From Pisaster brevispinus (taxonomy: Eukaryota; Echinodermata; Asteroidea; Forcipulatida; Asteriidae), in the NCBI GenBank assembly GCA_023634235.1, contig JAMKCF010000179.1, positions 1-64,000 of the forward strand: a stretch of DNA of 64,000 nucleotides, written 5' to 3'. Shown in pieces: positions 42,926 to 56,800 of this stretch; within the stretch, counting starts at the first letter, position 1; each line of letters starts with the position of its first letter. The notes below the pieces were generated by a model. The model saw only the letters and a list, made by a program, of their open reading frames with translations, did not search any database and was not told the DNA's origin. Position numbers and translations under genes: made by a program.

Positions 42926-45900
42926 AGATGGCGTCACTTTTTGGTAGAAAGCTCCTAATTGCCCAGGTTTTGGGATTTGGCCATGTCCCCACACAGAAAA
43001 GGTCTTCAGGGAAGTCTAGTCTAGAACGCTGCACCGTCAAATCGCACTTTTGTTTTCGACCCCAAAAATCAAAATGGCGACAGGGTACTACCTGTCAAAT
43101 ATTCCAAAAATTCGACCCCCGGTAACATGGCGATTTTCGGCGATCACTTTTTGCGGACACCTCCCCCGACGGTGCTGGTTGGAATTTGAAGGCCGCAACC
43201 ATTTTATTCCATGAATTATTGAGGTTTTTTGGGCAACAAAGATGGCATCACTTTTTGGTAGAAAACTCCTAATTGCCCAGGTTTTGGGATTTGGCCATGT
43301 CCCCACACAGAAAAGGTGTTCAGGGAAGTCTAGTCTAGAACGCTGCACCGTCAAATCGCACTTTTGTTTTCGACCCCAAAATCAAAATGGCGACAGGGTA
43401 CTACCTGTCAAATATTCCCAAAATTCGACCCCCGGTAACATGGCGATTTTCGGCGATCACTTTTTGCGGACACCTCCCCCGACGGTGCTGGTTGGAATTT
43501 GAAGGCCGCAACCATTTTATTCCATGAATTATTGAGGTTTTTTGGGCAACAAAGATGGCGTCACTTTTTGGTAGAAAGCTCCTAATTGCCCAGGTTTTGG
43601 GATTTGGCCATGTCCCCACACAGAAAAGGTCTTCAGGGAAGTCTAGTCTAGAACGCTGCACCGTCAAATCGCACTTTTTTTTTGTTTCGACCCCAAAAAT
43701 CAAAATGGCGACAGGGTACTACCTGTCAAATATTCCCAAAATTCGACCCCCGGTAACATGGCGATTTTCGGCGATCACTTTTTGCGGACACCTCCCCCGA
43801 CGGTGCTGGTTGGAATTTGAAGGCCGCAACCATTTTATTCCATGAATTATTGAGGTTTTTTGGGCAACAAAGATGGCATCACTTTTTGGTAGAAAGCTCC
43901 TAATTGCCCAGGTTTTGGGATTTGGCCATGTCCCCACACAGAAAAGGTGTTCAGGGAAGTCTAGTCTAGAACGCTGCACCGTCAAATCGCACTTTTGTTT
44001 TCGACCCCCAAAAATCAAAATGGCGACAGGGTACTACCTGTCAAATATTCCCAAAATTCGACCCCCGGTAACATGGCGATTTTCGGCGATCACTTTTTGC
44101 GGACACCTCCCCCGACGGTGCTGGTTGGAATTTGAAGGCCGCAACCATTTTATTCCATGAATTATTGAGGTTTTTTGGGCAACAAAGATGGCGTCACTTT
44201 TTGGTAGAAAGCTCCTAATTGCCCAGGTTTTGGGATTTGGCCATGTCCCCACACAGAAAAGGTGTTCAGGGAAGTCTAGTCTAGAACGCTGCACCGTCAA
44301 ATCGCACTTTTGTTTTCGACCCCAAAAATCTAAATGGCGACAGGGTACTACCTGTCAAATATTCCCAAAATTCGACCCCCGGTAACATGGCGATTTTCGG
44401 CGATCACTTTTTGCGGACACCTCCCCCGACGGTGCTGGTTGGAATTTGAAGGCCGCAACCATTTTATTCCATGAATTATTGAGGTTTTTTGGGCAACAAA
44501 GATGGCGTTACTTTTTGGTAGAAAGCTCCTAATTGCCCAGGTTTTGGGATTTGGCCATGTCCCCACACAGAAAAGGTCTTCAGGGAAGTCTAGTCTAGAA
44601 CGCTGCACCGTCAAATCGCACTTTTGTTTTCGACCCCAAAAATCAAAATGGCGACAGGGTACTACCTGTCAAATATTCCCAAAATTCGACCCCCGGTAAC
44701 ATGGCGATTTTCGGCGATCACTTTTTGCGGACACCTCCCCCGACGGTGCTGGTTGGAATTTGAAGGCCGCAACCATTTTATTCCATGAATTATTGAGGTT
44801 TTTGGGGCAACAAAGATGGCGTCACTTTTTGGTAGAAAGCTCCTAATTGCCCAGGTTTTGGGATTTGGCCATGTCCCCACTCAGAAAAGGTCTTCAGGGA
44901 AGTCTAGTCTAGAACGCTTCACCGTCAAATCGCACTTTTGTTTTCGACCCCAAAAATCAAAATGGCGACAGGGTACTACCTGTCAAATATTCCCAAAATT
45001 CGACCCCCGGTAACATGGCGATTTTCGGCGATCACTTTTTGCGGACACCTCCCCCGACGGTGCTGGTTGGAATTTGAAGGCCGCAACCATTTTATTCCAT
45101 GAATTATTGAGGTTTTTTGGGCAACAAAGATGGCGTCACTTTTTGGTAGAAAGCTCCTAATTGCCCAGGTTTGGGGATTTGGCCATGTCCCCACACAGAA
45201 AAGGTGTTCAGGGAAGTCTAGTCTAGAACGCTGCACCGTCAAATCGCACTTTTGTTTTCGACCCCAAAAATCAAAATGGCGACAGGGTACTACCTGTCAA
45301 ATATTCCCAAAATTCGACCACCGGTAACATGGCGATTTTTGGCGATCACTTTTTGCGGACACCTCCCCCGACGGTGCTGATTGGAATTTGAAGGCCGCAA
45401 CCATTTTATTCCATGAATTATTGAGGTTTTTGGGGCAACAAAGATGGCGTCACTTTTTGGTAGAAAGCTCCTAATTGCCCAGGTTTTGGGATTTGGCCAT
45501 GTCCCCACACAGAAAAGGTCTTCAGGGAAGTCTAGTCTAGAACGCTGCACCGTCAAATCGCACTTTTGTTTTCGACCCCAAAAATCAAAATGGCGACAGG
45601 GTACTACCTGTCAAATATTCCCAAAATTCGACCCCCGGTAACATGGCGATTTTTGGCGATCACTTTTTGCGGACACCTCCCCCGACGGTGCTGGTTGGAA
45701 TTTGAAGGCCGCAACCATTTTATTCCATGAATTATTGAGGTTTTTTGGGCAACAAAGATGGCGTCACTTTTTGGTAGAAAGCTCCTAATTGCCCAGGTTT
45801 TGGGATTTGGACATGTCCCCACACAGAAAAGGTCTTCAGGGAAGTCTAGTCTAGAACGCTGCACCGTCAAATCGCACTTTTGTTTTCAACCCCAAAAATC

Positions 45901-47289
45901 AAAATGGCGACAGGGTACTACCTGTCAAATATTCCCAAAATTCGACCCCCGGTAATATGGCAATTTTCGGCGATCACTTTTTGCGGACACCTCCCCCGAC
46001 GGTGCTGGTTGAAATTTGAAGGCCGCAACCATTTTATTCCATGAATTATTGAGGTTTTTTGGGCAACAAAGATGGCGTCACTTTTTGGTAGAAAGCTCCT
46101 AATTGCCCAGGTTTGGGGATTTGGCCATGTCCCCACACAGAAAAGGTGTTCAGGGAAGTCTAGTCTAGAACGCTGCACCGTCAAATCGCACTTTTGTTTT
46201 CGACCCCAAAAATCAAAATGGCGACAGGGTACTACCTGTCAAATATTCCCAAAATTCGACCCCCGGTAACATGGCGATTTTCGGCGATCACTTTTTGCGG
46301 ACACCTCCCCCGACGGTGCTGGTTGGAATTTGAAGGCCGCAACCATTTTATTCCATGAATTATTGAGGTTTTTGGGGCAACAAAGATGGCATCACTTTTT
46401 GGTAGAATATTTAGGTTTTTGGGGCAACAAAGATGGCGTCACTTTTTGGTAGAAAGCTCCTAATTGCCCAGGTTTTGGGATTTGGCCATGTCCCCACACA
46501 GAAAAGGTCTTCAGGGAAGTCTAGTCTAGAACGCTGCACCGTCAAATTGCACTTTTGTTTTCGACCCCAAAAATCAAAATGGCGACAGGGTACTACCTGT
46601 CAAATATTCCCAAAATTCGACCCCCGGTAACATGGCGATTTTCGGCGATCACTTTTCGCGGACACCTCCCCCGACGGTGCTGGTTGGAATTTGAAGGCCG
46701 CAACCATTTTATTCCATGAATTATTGAGGTTTTTTGGGCAACAAAGATGGCGTCACTTTTTGGTAGAAAGCTCCTAATTGCCCAGGTTTTGGGATTTGGC
46801 CATGTCCCCACACAGAAAAGGTCTTCAGGGAAGTCTAGTCTAGAACGCTGCACCGTCAAATCGCACTTTTGTTTTCGACCCCAAAAATCAAAATGGCGAC
46901 AGGGTACTACCTGTCAAATATTCCCAAAATTCGACCCCCGGTAACATGGCGATTTTCGGCGATCACTTTTCGCGGACACCTCCCCCGACGGTGCTGGTTG
47001 GAATTTGAAGGCCGCAACCATTTTATTCTATGAATTATTGAGGTTTTTGGGGCAACAAAGATGGCGTCACTTTTTGGTAGAAAGCTCCTAATTGCCCAGG
47101 TTTTGGGATTTGGCCATGTCCCCACACAGAAAAGGTCTTCAGGGAAGTCTAGTCTAGAACGCTGCACCGTCAAATCGCACTTTTGTTTTCGACCCCAAAA
47201 ATCAAAATGGCGACAGGGTACTACCTGTCAAATATTCCCAAAATTCGACCCCCGGTAACATGGCGATTTTCGGCGATCACTTTTTGCCG

Positions 47290-50200
47290 ACACCTCCCCC
47301 GACGGTGCTGGTTGGAATTTGAAGGCCGCAACCATTTTATTCCATGAATTATTGAGGTTTTTGGGGCAACAAAGATGGCGTCACTTTTTGGTAGAAAGCT
47401 CCTAATTGCCCAGGTTTTGGGATTTGGCCATGTCCCCACACAGAAAAGGTCTTCAGGGAAGTCTAGTCTAGAACGCTGCACCGTCAAATCGCACTTTTGT
47501 TTTCGACCCCAAAAATCAAAATGGCGACAGGGTACTACCTGTCAAATATTCCCAAAATTCGACCCCCGGTAACAAGGCGATTTTCGGCGATCACTTTTCG
47601 CGGACACCTCCCCCGACGGTGCTGGTTGGAAATTGAAGGCCGCAACCATTTTATTCCATGAATTATTGAGGTTTTTGGGGCAACAAAGATGGCATCACTT
47701 TTTGGTAGAATATTTAGGTTTTTTGGGCAACAAAGATGGCGTCACTTTTTGGTAGAAAGCTCCTAATTGCCCAGGTTTTGGGATTTGGCCATGTCCCCAC
47801 ACAGAAAAGGTCTTCAGGGAAGTCTAGTCTAGAACGCTGCACCGTCAAATTGCACTTTTGTTTTCGACCCCAAAAATCAAAATGGCGACAGGGTACTACC
47901 TGTCAAATATTCCCAAAATTCGACCCCCGGTAACATGGCGATTTTCGGCGATCACTTTTCGCGGACACCTCCCCCGACGGTGCTGGTTGGAATTTGAAGG
48001 CCGCAACCATTTTATTCCATGAATTATTGAGGTTTTTTGGGCAACAAAGATGGCGTCACTTTTTGGTAGAAAGCTCCTAATTGCCCAGGTTTTGGGATTT
48101 GGCCATGTCCCCACACAGAAAAGGTCTTCAGGGAAGTCTAGTCTAGAACGCTGCACCGTCAAATCGCACTTTTGTTTTCGACCCCATTAATCAAAATGGC
48201 GACAGGGTACTACCTGTCAAATATCCCAAAATTCGACCCCCGGTAACATGGCGATTTTCGGCGATCACTTTTCGCGGACACCTCCCCCGACGGTGCTGGT
48301 TGGAATTTGAAGGCCGCAACCATTTTATTCCATGAATTATTGAGGTTTTTTGGGCAACAAAGATGGCGTCACTTTTTGGTAGAAAGCTCCTAATTGCCCA
48401 GGTTTTGGGATTTGGCCATGTCCCCACACAGAAAAGGTCTTCAGGGAAGTCTAGTCTAGAACGCTGCACCGTCAAATTGCACTTTTGTTTTCGACCCCAA
48501 AAATCAAAATGGCGACAGATATTCCCAAAATTCGACCCCCGGTAACATGGCGATTTTCGGCGATCACTTTTCGCGGACACCTCCCCCGACGGTGCTGGTT
48601 GGAATTTGAAGGCCGCAACCATTTTATTCCATGAATTATTGAGGTTTTTGGGGCAACAAAGATGGCGTCACTTTTTGGTAGAAAGCTCCTAATTGCCCAG
48701 GTTTAGGGATTTGGCCATGTCCCCACACAGAAAAGGTCTTCAGGGAAGTCTAGTCTAGAACGCTGCACCGTCAAATCGCACTTTTGTTTTCGACCCCAAA
48801 AATCAAAATGGCGACAGGGTACTACCTGTCAAATATTCCCAAAATTCGACCCCCGGTAACATGGCGATTTTCGGCGATCACTTTTCGCGGACACCTCCCC
48901 CGACGGTGCTGGTTGGAATTTGAAGGCCGCAACCATTTTATTCCATGAATTATTGATGTTTTTGGGGCAACAAAGATGGCGTCACTTTTTGGTAGAAAGC
49001 TCCTAATTGCCCAGGTTTTGGGATTTGGCCATGTCCCCACACAGAAAAGGTGTTCAGGGAAGTCTAGTCTAGAACGCTGCACCGTCAAATCGCACTTTTG
49101 TTTTCGACCCCAAAAATCAAAATGGCGACAGGGTACTACCTGTCAAATATTCTCAAAATTCGACCCCCGGTAACATGGCGATTTTCGGCGATCACTTTTC
49201 GCGGACACCTCCCCCGACGGTGCTGGTTGGAATTTGAAGGCCGCAACCATTTTATTCCATGAATTATTGAGGTTTTTTGGGCAACAAAGATGGCGTCACT
49301 TTTTGCTAGAAAGCTCCTAATTGCCCAGGTTTTGGGATTTGGCCATGTCCCCACACAGAAAAGGTCTTCAGGGAAGTCTAGTCTAGAACGCTGCACCGTC
49401 AAATCGCACTTTTGTTTTCGACCCCAAAAATCAAAATGGCGACAGGGTACTACCTGTCAAATATTCCCAAAATTCGACCCCCGGTAACATGGCGATTTTC
49501 GGCGATCACTTTTCGCGGACACCTCCCCCGACGGTGCTAGTTGGAATTTGAAGGCCGCAACCATTTTATTCCATGAATTATTGAGGTTTTTTGGGCAACA
49601 AAGATGGCGTCACTTTTTGGTAGAAAGCTCCTAATTGCCCAGGTTTTGGGATTTGGCCATGTCCCCACACAGAAAAGGTCTTCAGGGAAGTCTAGTCTAG
49701 AACGCTGCACCGTCAAATCGCACTTTTGTTTTCGACCCCAAAAATCAAAATGGCGACAGGGTACTACCTGTCAAATATTCCCAAAATTCGACCCCCGGTA
49801 ACATGGCGATTTTCGGCGATCCCTTTTCGCGGACACCTCCCCCGACGGTGCTGGTTGGAATTTGAAGGCCGCAACCATTTTATTCCATGAATTATTGAGG
49901 TTTTTGGGGCAACAAAGATGGCGTCACTTTTTGGTAGAAAGCTCCTAATTGCCCAGGTTTTGGGATTTGGCCATGTCCCCACACAGAAAAGGTCTTCAGG
50001 GAAGTCTAGTCTAGAACGCTGCACCGTCAAATCGAACTTTTGTTTTCGACCCCAAAAATCAAAATGGCGACAGGGTACTACCTGTCAAATATTCGCAAAA
50101 TTCGACCCCCGGTAACATCGCGATTTTCGGCGATCACTTTTCGCGGACACCTCCCCCGACGGTGCTGGTTGGAATTTGAAGGCCGCAACCATTTTATTCC

Positions 50201-53200
50201 ACGAATTATTGAGGTTTTTTGGGCAACAAAGATGGCGTCACTTTTTGGTAGAAAGCTCCTAATTGCCCAGGTTTTGGGATTTGGCCATGTCCCCACACAG
50301 AAAAGGTCTTCAGGGAAGTCTAGTCTAGAACGCTGCACCGTCAAATCGCACTTTTGTTTTCGACCCCAAAAATCAAAATGGCGACAGGGTACTACCTGTC
50401 AAATATCCCAAAATTCGACCCCCGGTAACATGGCGATTTTCGGCGATCACTTTTCGCGGACACCTCCCCCGACGGTGCTGGTTGGAATTTGAAGGCCGCA
50501 ACCATTTTATTCCATGAATTATTGAGGTTTTTTGGGCAACAAAGATGGCGTCACTTTTTGGTAGAAAGCTCCTAATTGCCCAGGTTTTGGGATTTGGCCA
50601 TGTCCCCACACAGAAAAGGTCTTCAGGGAAGTCTAGTCTAGAACGCTGCACCGTGAAATCGCACTTTTGTTTTCGACCCCAAAAATCAAAATGGCGACAG
50701 GGTACTACCTGTCAAATATTCGCAAAATTCGACCCCCGGTAACATGGCGATTTTCGGCGATCACTTTTCGCGGACACCTCCCCCGACGGTGCTGGTTGAA
50801 ATTTGAAGGCCGCAACCATTTTATTCCATGAATTATTGAGGTTTTTTTGGCAACAAAGATGGCGTCACTTTTTGCTAGAAAGCTCCTAATTGCCCAGGTT
50901 TGGGGATTTGGCCATGTCCCCACACAGAAAAGGTGTTCAGGGAAGTCTAGTCTAGAACGCTGCACCGTCAAATCGCACTTTTGTTTTCGACCCCAAAAAT
51001 CAAAATGGCGACAGGGTACTACCTGTCAAATATTCCCAAAATTCGACCCCCGGTAACATGGCGATTTTCGGCGATCACTTTTTGCGGACACCTCCCCCGA
51101 CGGTGCTGGTTGGAATTTGAAGGCCGCAACCATTTTATTCCATGAATAATTGAGGTTTTTGGGGCAACAAAGATGGCGTCACTTTTTGGTAGAAAGCTCC
51201 TAATTGCCCAGGTTTTGGGATTTGGCCATGTCCCCACACAGAAAAGGTCTTCAGGGAAGTCTAGTCTAGAACGCTGCACCGTCAAATCGCACTTTTGTTT
51301 TCGACCCCAAAAATCAAAATGGCGACAGGGTACTACCTGTCAAATATTCCCAAAATTCGACCCCCGGTAACATGGCGATTTTCGGCGATCACTTTTCGCG
51401 GACACCTCCCCCGACGGTGCTGGTTGGAATTTGAAGGCCGCAACCATTTTATTCCATGAATTATTGAGGTTTTTTGGGCAACAAAGATGGCGTCACTTTT
51501 TGGTAGAAAGCTCCTAATTGCCCAGGTTTTGGGATTTGGCCATGTCCCCACACAGAAAAGGTCTTCAGGGAAGTCTAGTCTAGAACGCTGCACCGTCAAA
51601 TCGCACTTTTGTTTTCGACCCCAAAAATCAAAATGGCGACAGGGTACTACCTGTCAAATATTCCCAAAATTCGACCCCCGGTAACATGGCGATTTTCGGC
51701 GATCACTTTTCGCGGACACCTCCCCCGACGGTGCTGGTTGGAATTTGAAGGCCGCAACCATTTTATTCCATGAATTATTGAGGTTTTTTGGGCAACAAAG
51801 ATGGCGTCACTTTTTGGTAGAAAGCTCCTAATTGCCCAGGTTTTGGGATTTGGCCATGTCCCCACACAGAAAAGGTCTTCAGGGAAGTCTAGTCTAGAAC
51901 GCTGCACCGTCAAATCGCACTTTTGTTTTCGACCCCAAAAATCAAAATGGCGACAGGGTACTACCTGTCAAATATTCCCAAAATTCGACCCCCGGTAACA
52001 TGGCGATTTTCGGCGATCACTTTTCGCGGACACCTCCCCCGACGGTGCTGGTTGGAATTTGAAGGCCGCAACCATTTTATTCCATGAATTATTGAGGTTT
52101 TTGGGGCAACAAAGATGGCGTCACTTTTTGGTAGAAAGCTCCTAATTGCCCAGGTTTTGGGATTTGGCCATGTCCCCACACAGAAAAGGTCTTCAGGGAA
52201 GTCTAGTCTAGAACGCTGCACCGTCAAATCGCACTTTTGTTTTCGACCCCAAAAATCAAAATGGCGACAGGGTACTACCTGTCAAATATTCCCAAAATTC
52301 GACCCCCGGTAACAAGGCGATTTTCGGCGATCACTTTTCGCGGACACCTCCCCCGACGGTGCTGGTTGGAAATTGAAGGCCGCAACCATTTTATTCCATG
52401 AATTATTGAGGTTTTTGGGGCAACAAAGATGGCATCACTTTTTGGTAGAATATTTAGGTTTTTTGGGCAACAAAGATGGCGTCACTTTTTGGTAGAAAGC
52501 TCCTAATTGCCCAGGTTTTGGGATTTGGCCATGTCCCCACACAGAAAAGGTCTTCAGGGAAGTCTAGTCTAGAACGCTGCACCGTCAAATTGCACTTTTG
52601 TTTTCGACCCCAAAAATCAAAATGGCGACAGGGTACTACCTGTCAAATATTCCCAAAATTCGACCCCCGGTAACATGGCGATTTTCGGCGATCACTTTTC
52701 GCGGACACCTCCCCCGACGGTGCTGGTTGGAATTTGAAGGCCGCAACCATTTTATTCCATGAATTATTGAGGTTTTTTGGGCAACAAAGATGGCGTCACT
52801 TTTTGGTAGAAAGCTCCTAATTGCCCAGGTTTTGGGATTTGGCCATGTCCCCACACAGAAAAGGTCTTCAGGGAAGTCTAGTCTAGAACGCTGCACCGTC
52901 AAATCGCACTTTTGTTTTCGACCCCATTAATCAAAATGGCGACAGGGTACTACCTGTCAAATATCCCAAAATTCGACCCCCGGTAACATGGCGATTTTCG
53001 GCGATCACTTTTCGCGGACACCTCCCCCGACGGTGCTGGTTGGAATTTGAAGGCCGCAACCATTTTATTCCATGAATTATTGAGGTTTTTTGGGCAACAA
53101 AGATGGCGTCACTTTTTGGTAGAAAGCTCCTAATTGCCCAGGTTTTGGGATTTGGCCATGTCCCCACACAGAAAAGGTCTTCAGGGAAGTCTAGTCTAGA

Positions 53201-56200
53201 ACGCTGCACCGTCAAATTGCACTTTTGTTTTCGACCCCAAAAATCAAAATGGCGACAGATATTCCCAAAATTCGACCCCCGGTAACATGGCGATTTTCGG
53301 CGATCACTTTTCGCGGACACCTCCCCCGACGGTGCTGGTTGGAATTTGAAGGCCGCAACCATTTTATTCCATGAATTATTGAGGTTTTTGGGGCAACAAA
53401 GATGGCGTCACTTTTTGGTAGAAAGCTCCTAATTGCCCAGGTTTAGGGATTTGGCCATGTCCCCACACAGAAAAGGTCTTCAGGGAAGTCTAGTCTAGAA
53501 CGCTGCACCGTCAAATCGCACTTTTGTTTTCGACCCCAAAAATCAAAATGGCGACAGGGTACTACCTGTCAAATATTCCCAAAATTCGACCCCCGGTAAC
53601 ATGGCGATTTTCGGCGATCACTTTTCGCGGACACCTCCCCCGACGGTGCTGGTTGGAATTTGAAGGCCGCAACCATTTTATTCCATGAATTATTGATGTT
53701 TTTGGGGCAACAAAGATGGCGTCACTTTTTGGTAGAAAGCTCCTAATTGCCCAGGTTTTGGGATTTGGCCATGTCCCCACACAGAAAAGGTGTTCAGGGA
53801 AGTCTAGTCTAGAACGCTGCACCGTCAAATCGCACTTTTGTTTTCGACCCCAAAAATCAAAATGGCGACAGGGTACTACCTGTCAAATATTCTCAAAATT
53901 CGACCCCCGGTAACATGGCGATTTTCGGCGATCACTTTTCGCGGACACCTCCCCCGACGGTGCTGGTTGGAATTTGAAGGCCGCAACCATTTTATTCCAT
54001 GAATTATTGAGGTTTTTTGGGCAACAAAGATGGCGTCACTTTTTGCTAGAAAGCTCCTAATTGCCCAGGTTTTGGGATTTGGCCATGTCCCCACACAGAA
54101 AAGGTCTTCAGGGAAGTCTAGTCTAGAACGCTGCACCGTCAAATCGCACTTTTGTTTTCGACCCCAAAAATCAAAATGGCGACAGGGTACTACCTGTCAA
54201 ATATTCCCAAAATTCGACCCCCGGTAACATGGCGATTTTCGGCGATCACTTTTCGCGGACACCTCCCCCGACGGTGCTAGTTGGAATTTGAAGGCCGCAA
54301 CCATTTTATTCCATGAATTATTGAGGTTTTTTGGGCAACAAAGATGGCGTCACTTTTTGGTAGAAAGCTCCTAATTGCCCAGGTTTTGGGATTTGGCCAT
54401 GTCCCCACACAGAAAAGGTCTTCAGGGAAGTCTAGTCTAGAACGCTGCACCGTCAAATCGCACTTTTGTTTTCGACCCCAAAAATCAAAATGGCGACAGG
54501 GTACTACCTGTCAAATATTCCCAAAATTCGACCCCCGGTAACATGGCGATTTTCGGCGATCCCTTTTCGCGGACACCTCCCCCGACGGTGCTGGTTGGAA
54601 TTTGAAGGCCGCAACCATTTTATTCCATGAATTATTGAGGTTTTTGGGGCAACAAAGATGGCGTCACTTTTTGGTAGAAAGCTCCTAATTGCCCAGGTTT
54701 TGGGATTTGGCCATGTCCCCACACAGAAAAGGTCTTCAGGGAAGTCTAGTCTAGAACGCTGCACCGTCAAATCGAACTTTTGTTTTCGACCCCAAAAATC
54801 AAAATGGCGACAGGGTACTACCTGTCAAATATTCGCAAAATTCGACCCCCGGTAACATCGCGATTTTCGGCGATCACTTTTCGCGGACACCTCCCCCGAC
54901 GGTGCTGGTTGGAATTTGAAGGCCGCAACCATTTTATTCCACGAATTATTGAGGTTTTTTGGGCAACAAAGATGGCGTCACTTTTTGGTAGAAAGCTCCT
55001 AATTGCCCAGGTTTTGGGATTTGGCCATGTCCCCACACAGAAAAGGTCTTCAGGGAAGTCTAGTCTAGAACGCTGCACCGTCAAATCGCACTTTTGTTTT
55101 CGACCCCAAAAATCAAAATGGCGACAGGGTACTACCTGTCAAATATCCCAAAATTCGACCCCCGGTAACATGGCGATTTTCGGCGATCACTTTTCGCGGA
55201 CACCTCCCCCGACGGTGCTGGTTGGAATTTGAAGGCCGCAACCATTTTATTCCATGAATTATTGAGGTTTTTTGGGCAACAAAGATGGCGTCACTTTTTG
55301 GTAGAAAGCTCCTAATTGCCCAGGTTTTGGGATTTGGCCATGTCCCCACACAGAAAAGGTCTTCAGGGAAGTCTAGTCTAGAACGCTGCACCGTGAAATC
55401 GCACTTTTGTTTTCGACCCCAAAAATCAAAATGGCGACAGGGTACTACCTGTCAAATATTCGCAAAATTCGACCCCCGGTAACATGGCGATTTTCGGCGA
55501 TCACTTTTCGCGGACACCTCCCCCGACGGTGCTGGTTGAAATTTGAAGGCCGCAACCATTTTATTCCATGAATTATTGAGGTTTTTTGGGCAACAAAGAT
55601 GGCGTCACTTTTTGCTAGAAAGCTCCTAATTGCCCAGGTTTGGGGATTTGGCCATGTCCCCACACAGAAAAGGTGTTCAGGGAAGTCTAGTCTAGAACGC
55701 TGCACCGTCAAATCGCACTTTTGTTTTCGACCCCAAAAATCAAAATGGCGACAGGGTACTACCTGTCAAATATTCCCAAAATTCGACCCCCGGTAACATG
55801 GCGATTTTCGGCGATCACTTTTTGCGGACACCTCCCCCGACGGTGCTGGTTGGAATTTGAAGGCCGCAACCATTTTATTCCATGAATAATTGAGGTTTTT
55901 GGGGCAACAAAGATGGCGTCACTTTTTGGTAGAAAGCTCCTAATTGCCCAGGTTTTGGGATTTGGCCATGTCCCCACACAGAAAAGGTCTTCAGGGAAGT
56001 CTAGTCTAGAACGCTGCACCGTCAAATCGCACTTTTGTTTTCGACCCCAAAAATCAAAATGGCGACAGGGTACTACCTGTCAAATATTCCCAAAATTCGA
56101 CCCCCGGTAACATGGCGATTTTCGGCGATCACTTTTCGCGGACACCTCCCCCGACGGTGCTGGTTGGAATTTGAAGGCCGCAACCATTTTATTCCATGAA

Positions 56201-56800
56201 TTATTGAGGTTTTTTGGGCAACAAAGATGGCGTCACTTTTTGGTAGAAAGCTCCTAATTGCCCAGGTTTTGGGATTTGGCCATGTCCCCACACAGAAAAG
56301 GTCTTCAGGGAAGTCTAGTCTAGAACGCTGCACCGTCAAATCGCACTTTTGTTTTCGACCCCAAAAATCAAAATGGCGACAGGGTACTACCTGTCAAATA
56401 TTCCCAAAATTCGACCCCCGGTAACATGGCGATTTTCGGCGATCACTTTTCGCGGACACCTCCCCCGACGGTGCTGGTTGGAATTTGAAGGCCGCAACCA
56501 TTTTATTCCATGAATTATTGAGGTTTTTTGGGCAACAAAGATGGCGTCACTTTTTGGTAGAAAGCTCCTAATTGCCCAGGTTTTGGGATTTGGCCATGTC
56601 CCCACACAGAAAAGGTCTTCAGGGAAGTCTAGTCTAGAACGCTGCACCGTCAAATCGCACTTTTGTTTTCGACCCCAAAAATCAAAATGGCGACAGGGTA
56701 CTACCTGTCAAATATTCCCAAAATTCGACCCCCGGTAACATGGCGATTTTCGGCGATCACTTTTCGCGGACACCTCCCCCGACGGTGCTGGTTGGAATTT
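47290..56800 (+). repeat. 4,740-bp higher-order repeat, two tandem copies
   Basis: From about 47,290, every diagnostic variant recurs exactly 4,740 bp later: the 361-bp unit near 47,690 and 52,430, ccattaatc at 48,185 and 52,925, the 15-bp deletion at 48,518 and 53,258, ccacgaatt at 50,199 and 54,939. Over the first copy I see only about one difference (gtttttttgg near 50,843). Length fits 15 units plus 47 bp, less the deleted 15, 1 and 1. Similarity fades beyond about 56.8 kb and before about 47.3 kb. Confidence 0.9.

Noticed and set aside
48191..55391. Longer frames (143-150 codons) within array 2
   Set aside because: They arise where small deletions in one satellite unit fuse the frames of neighbouring units; each occurs twice only because of the 4,740-bp duplication.
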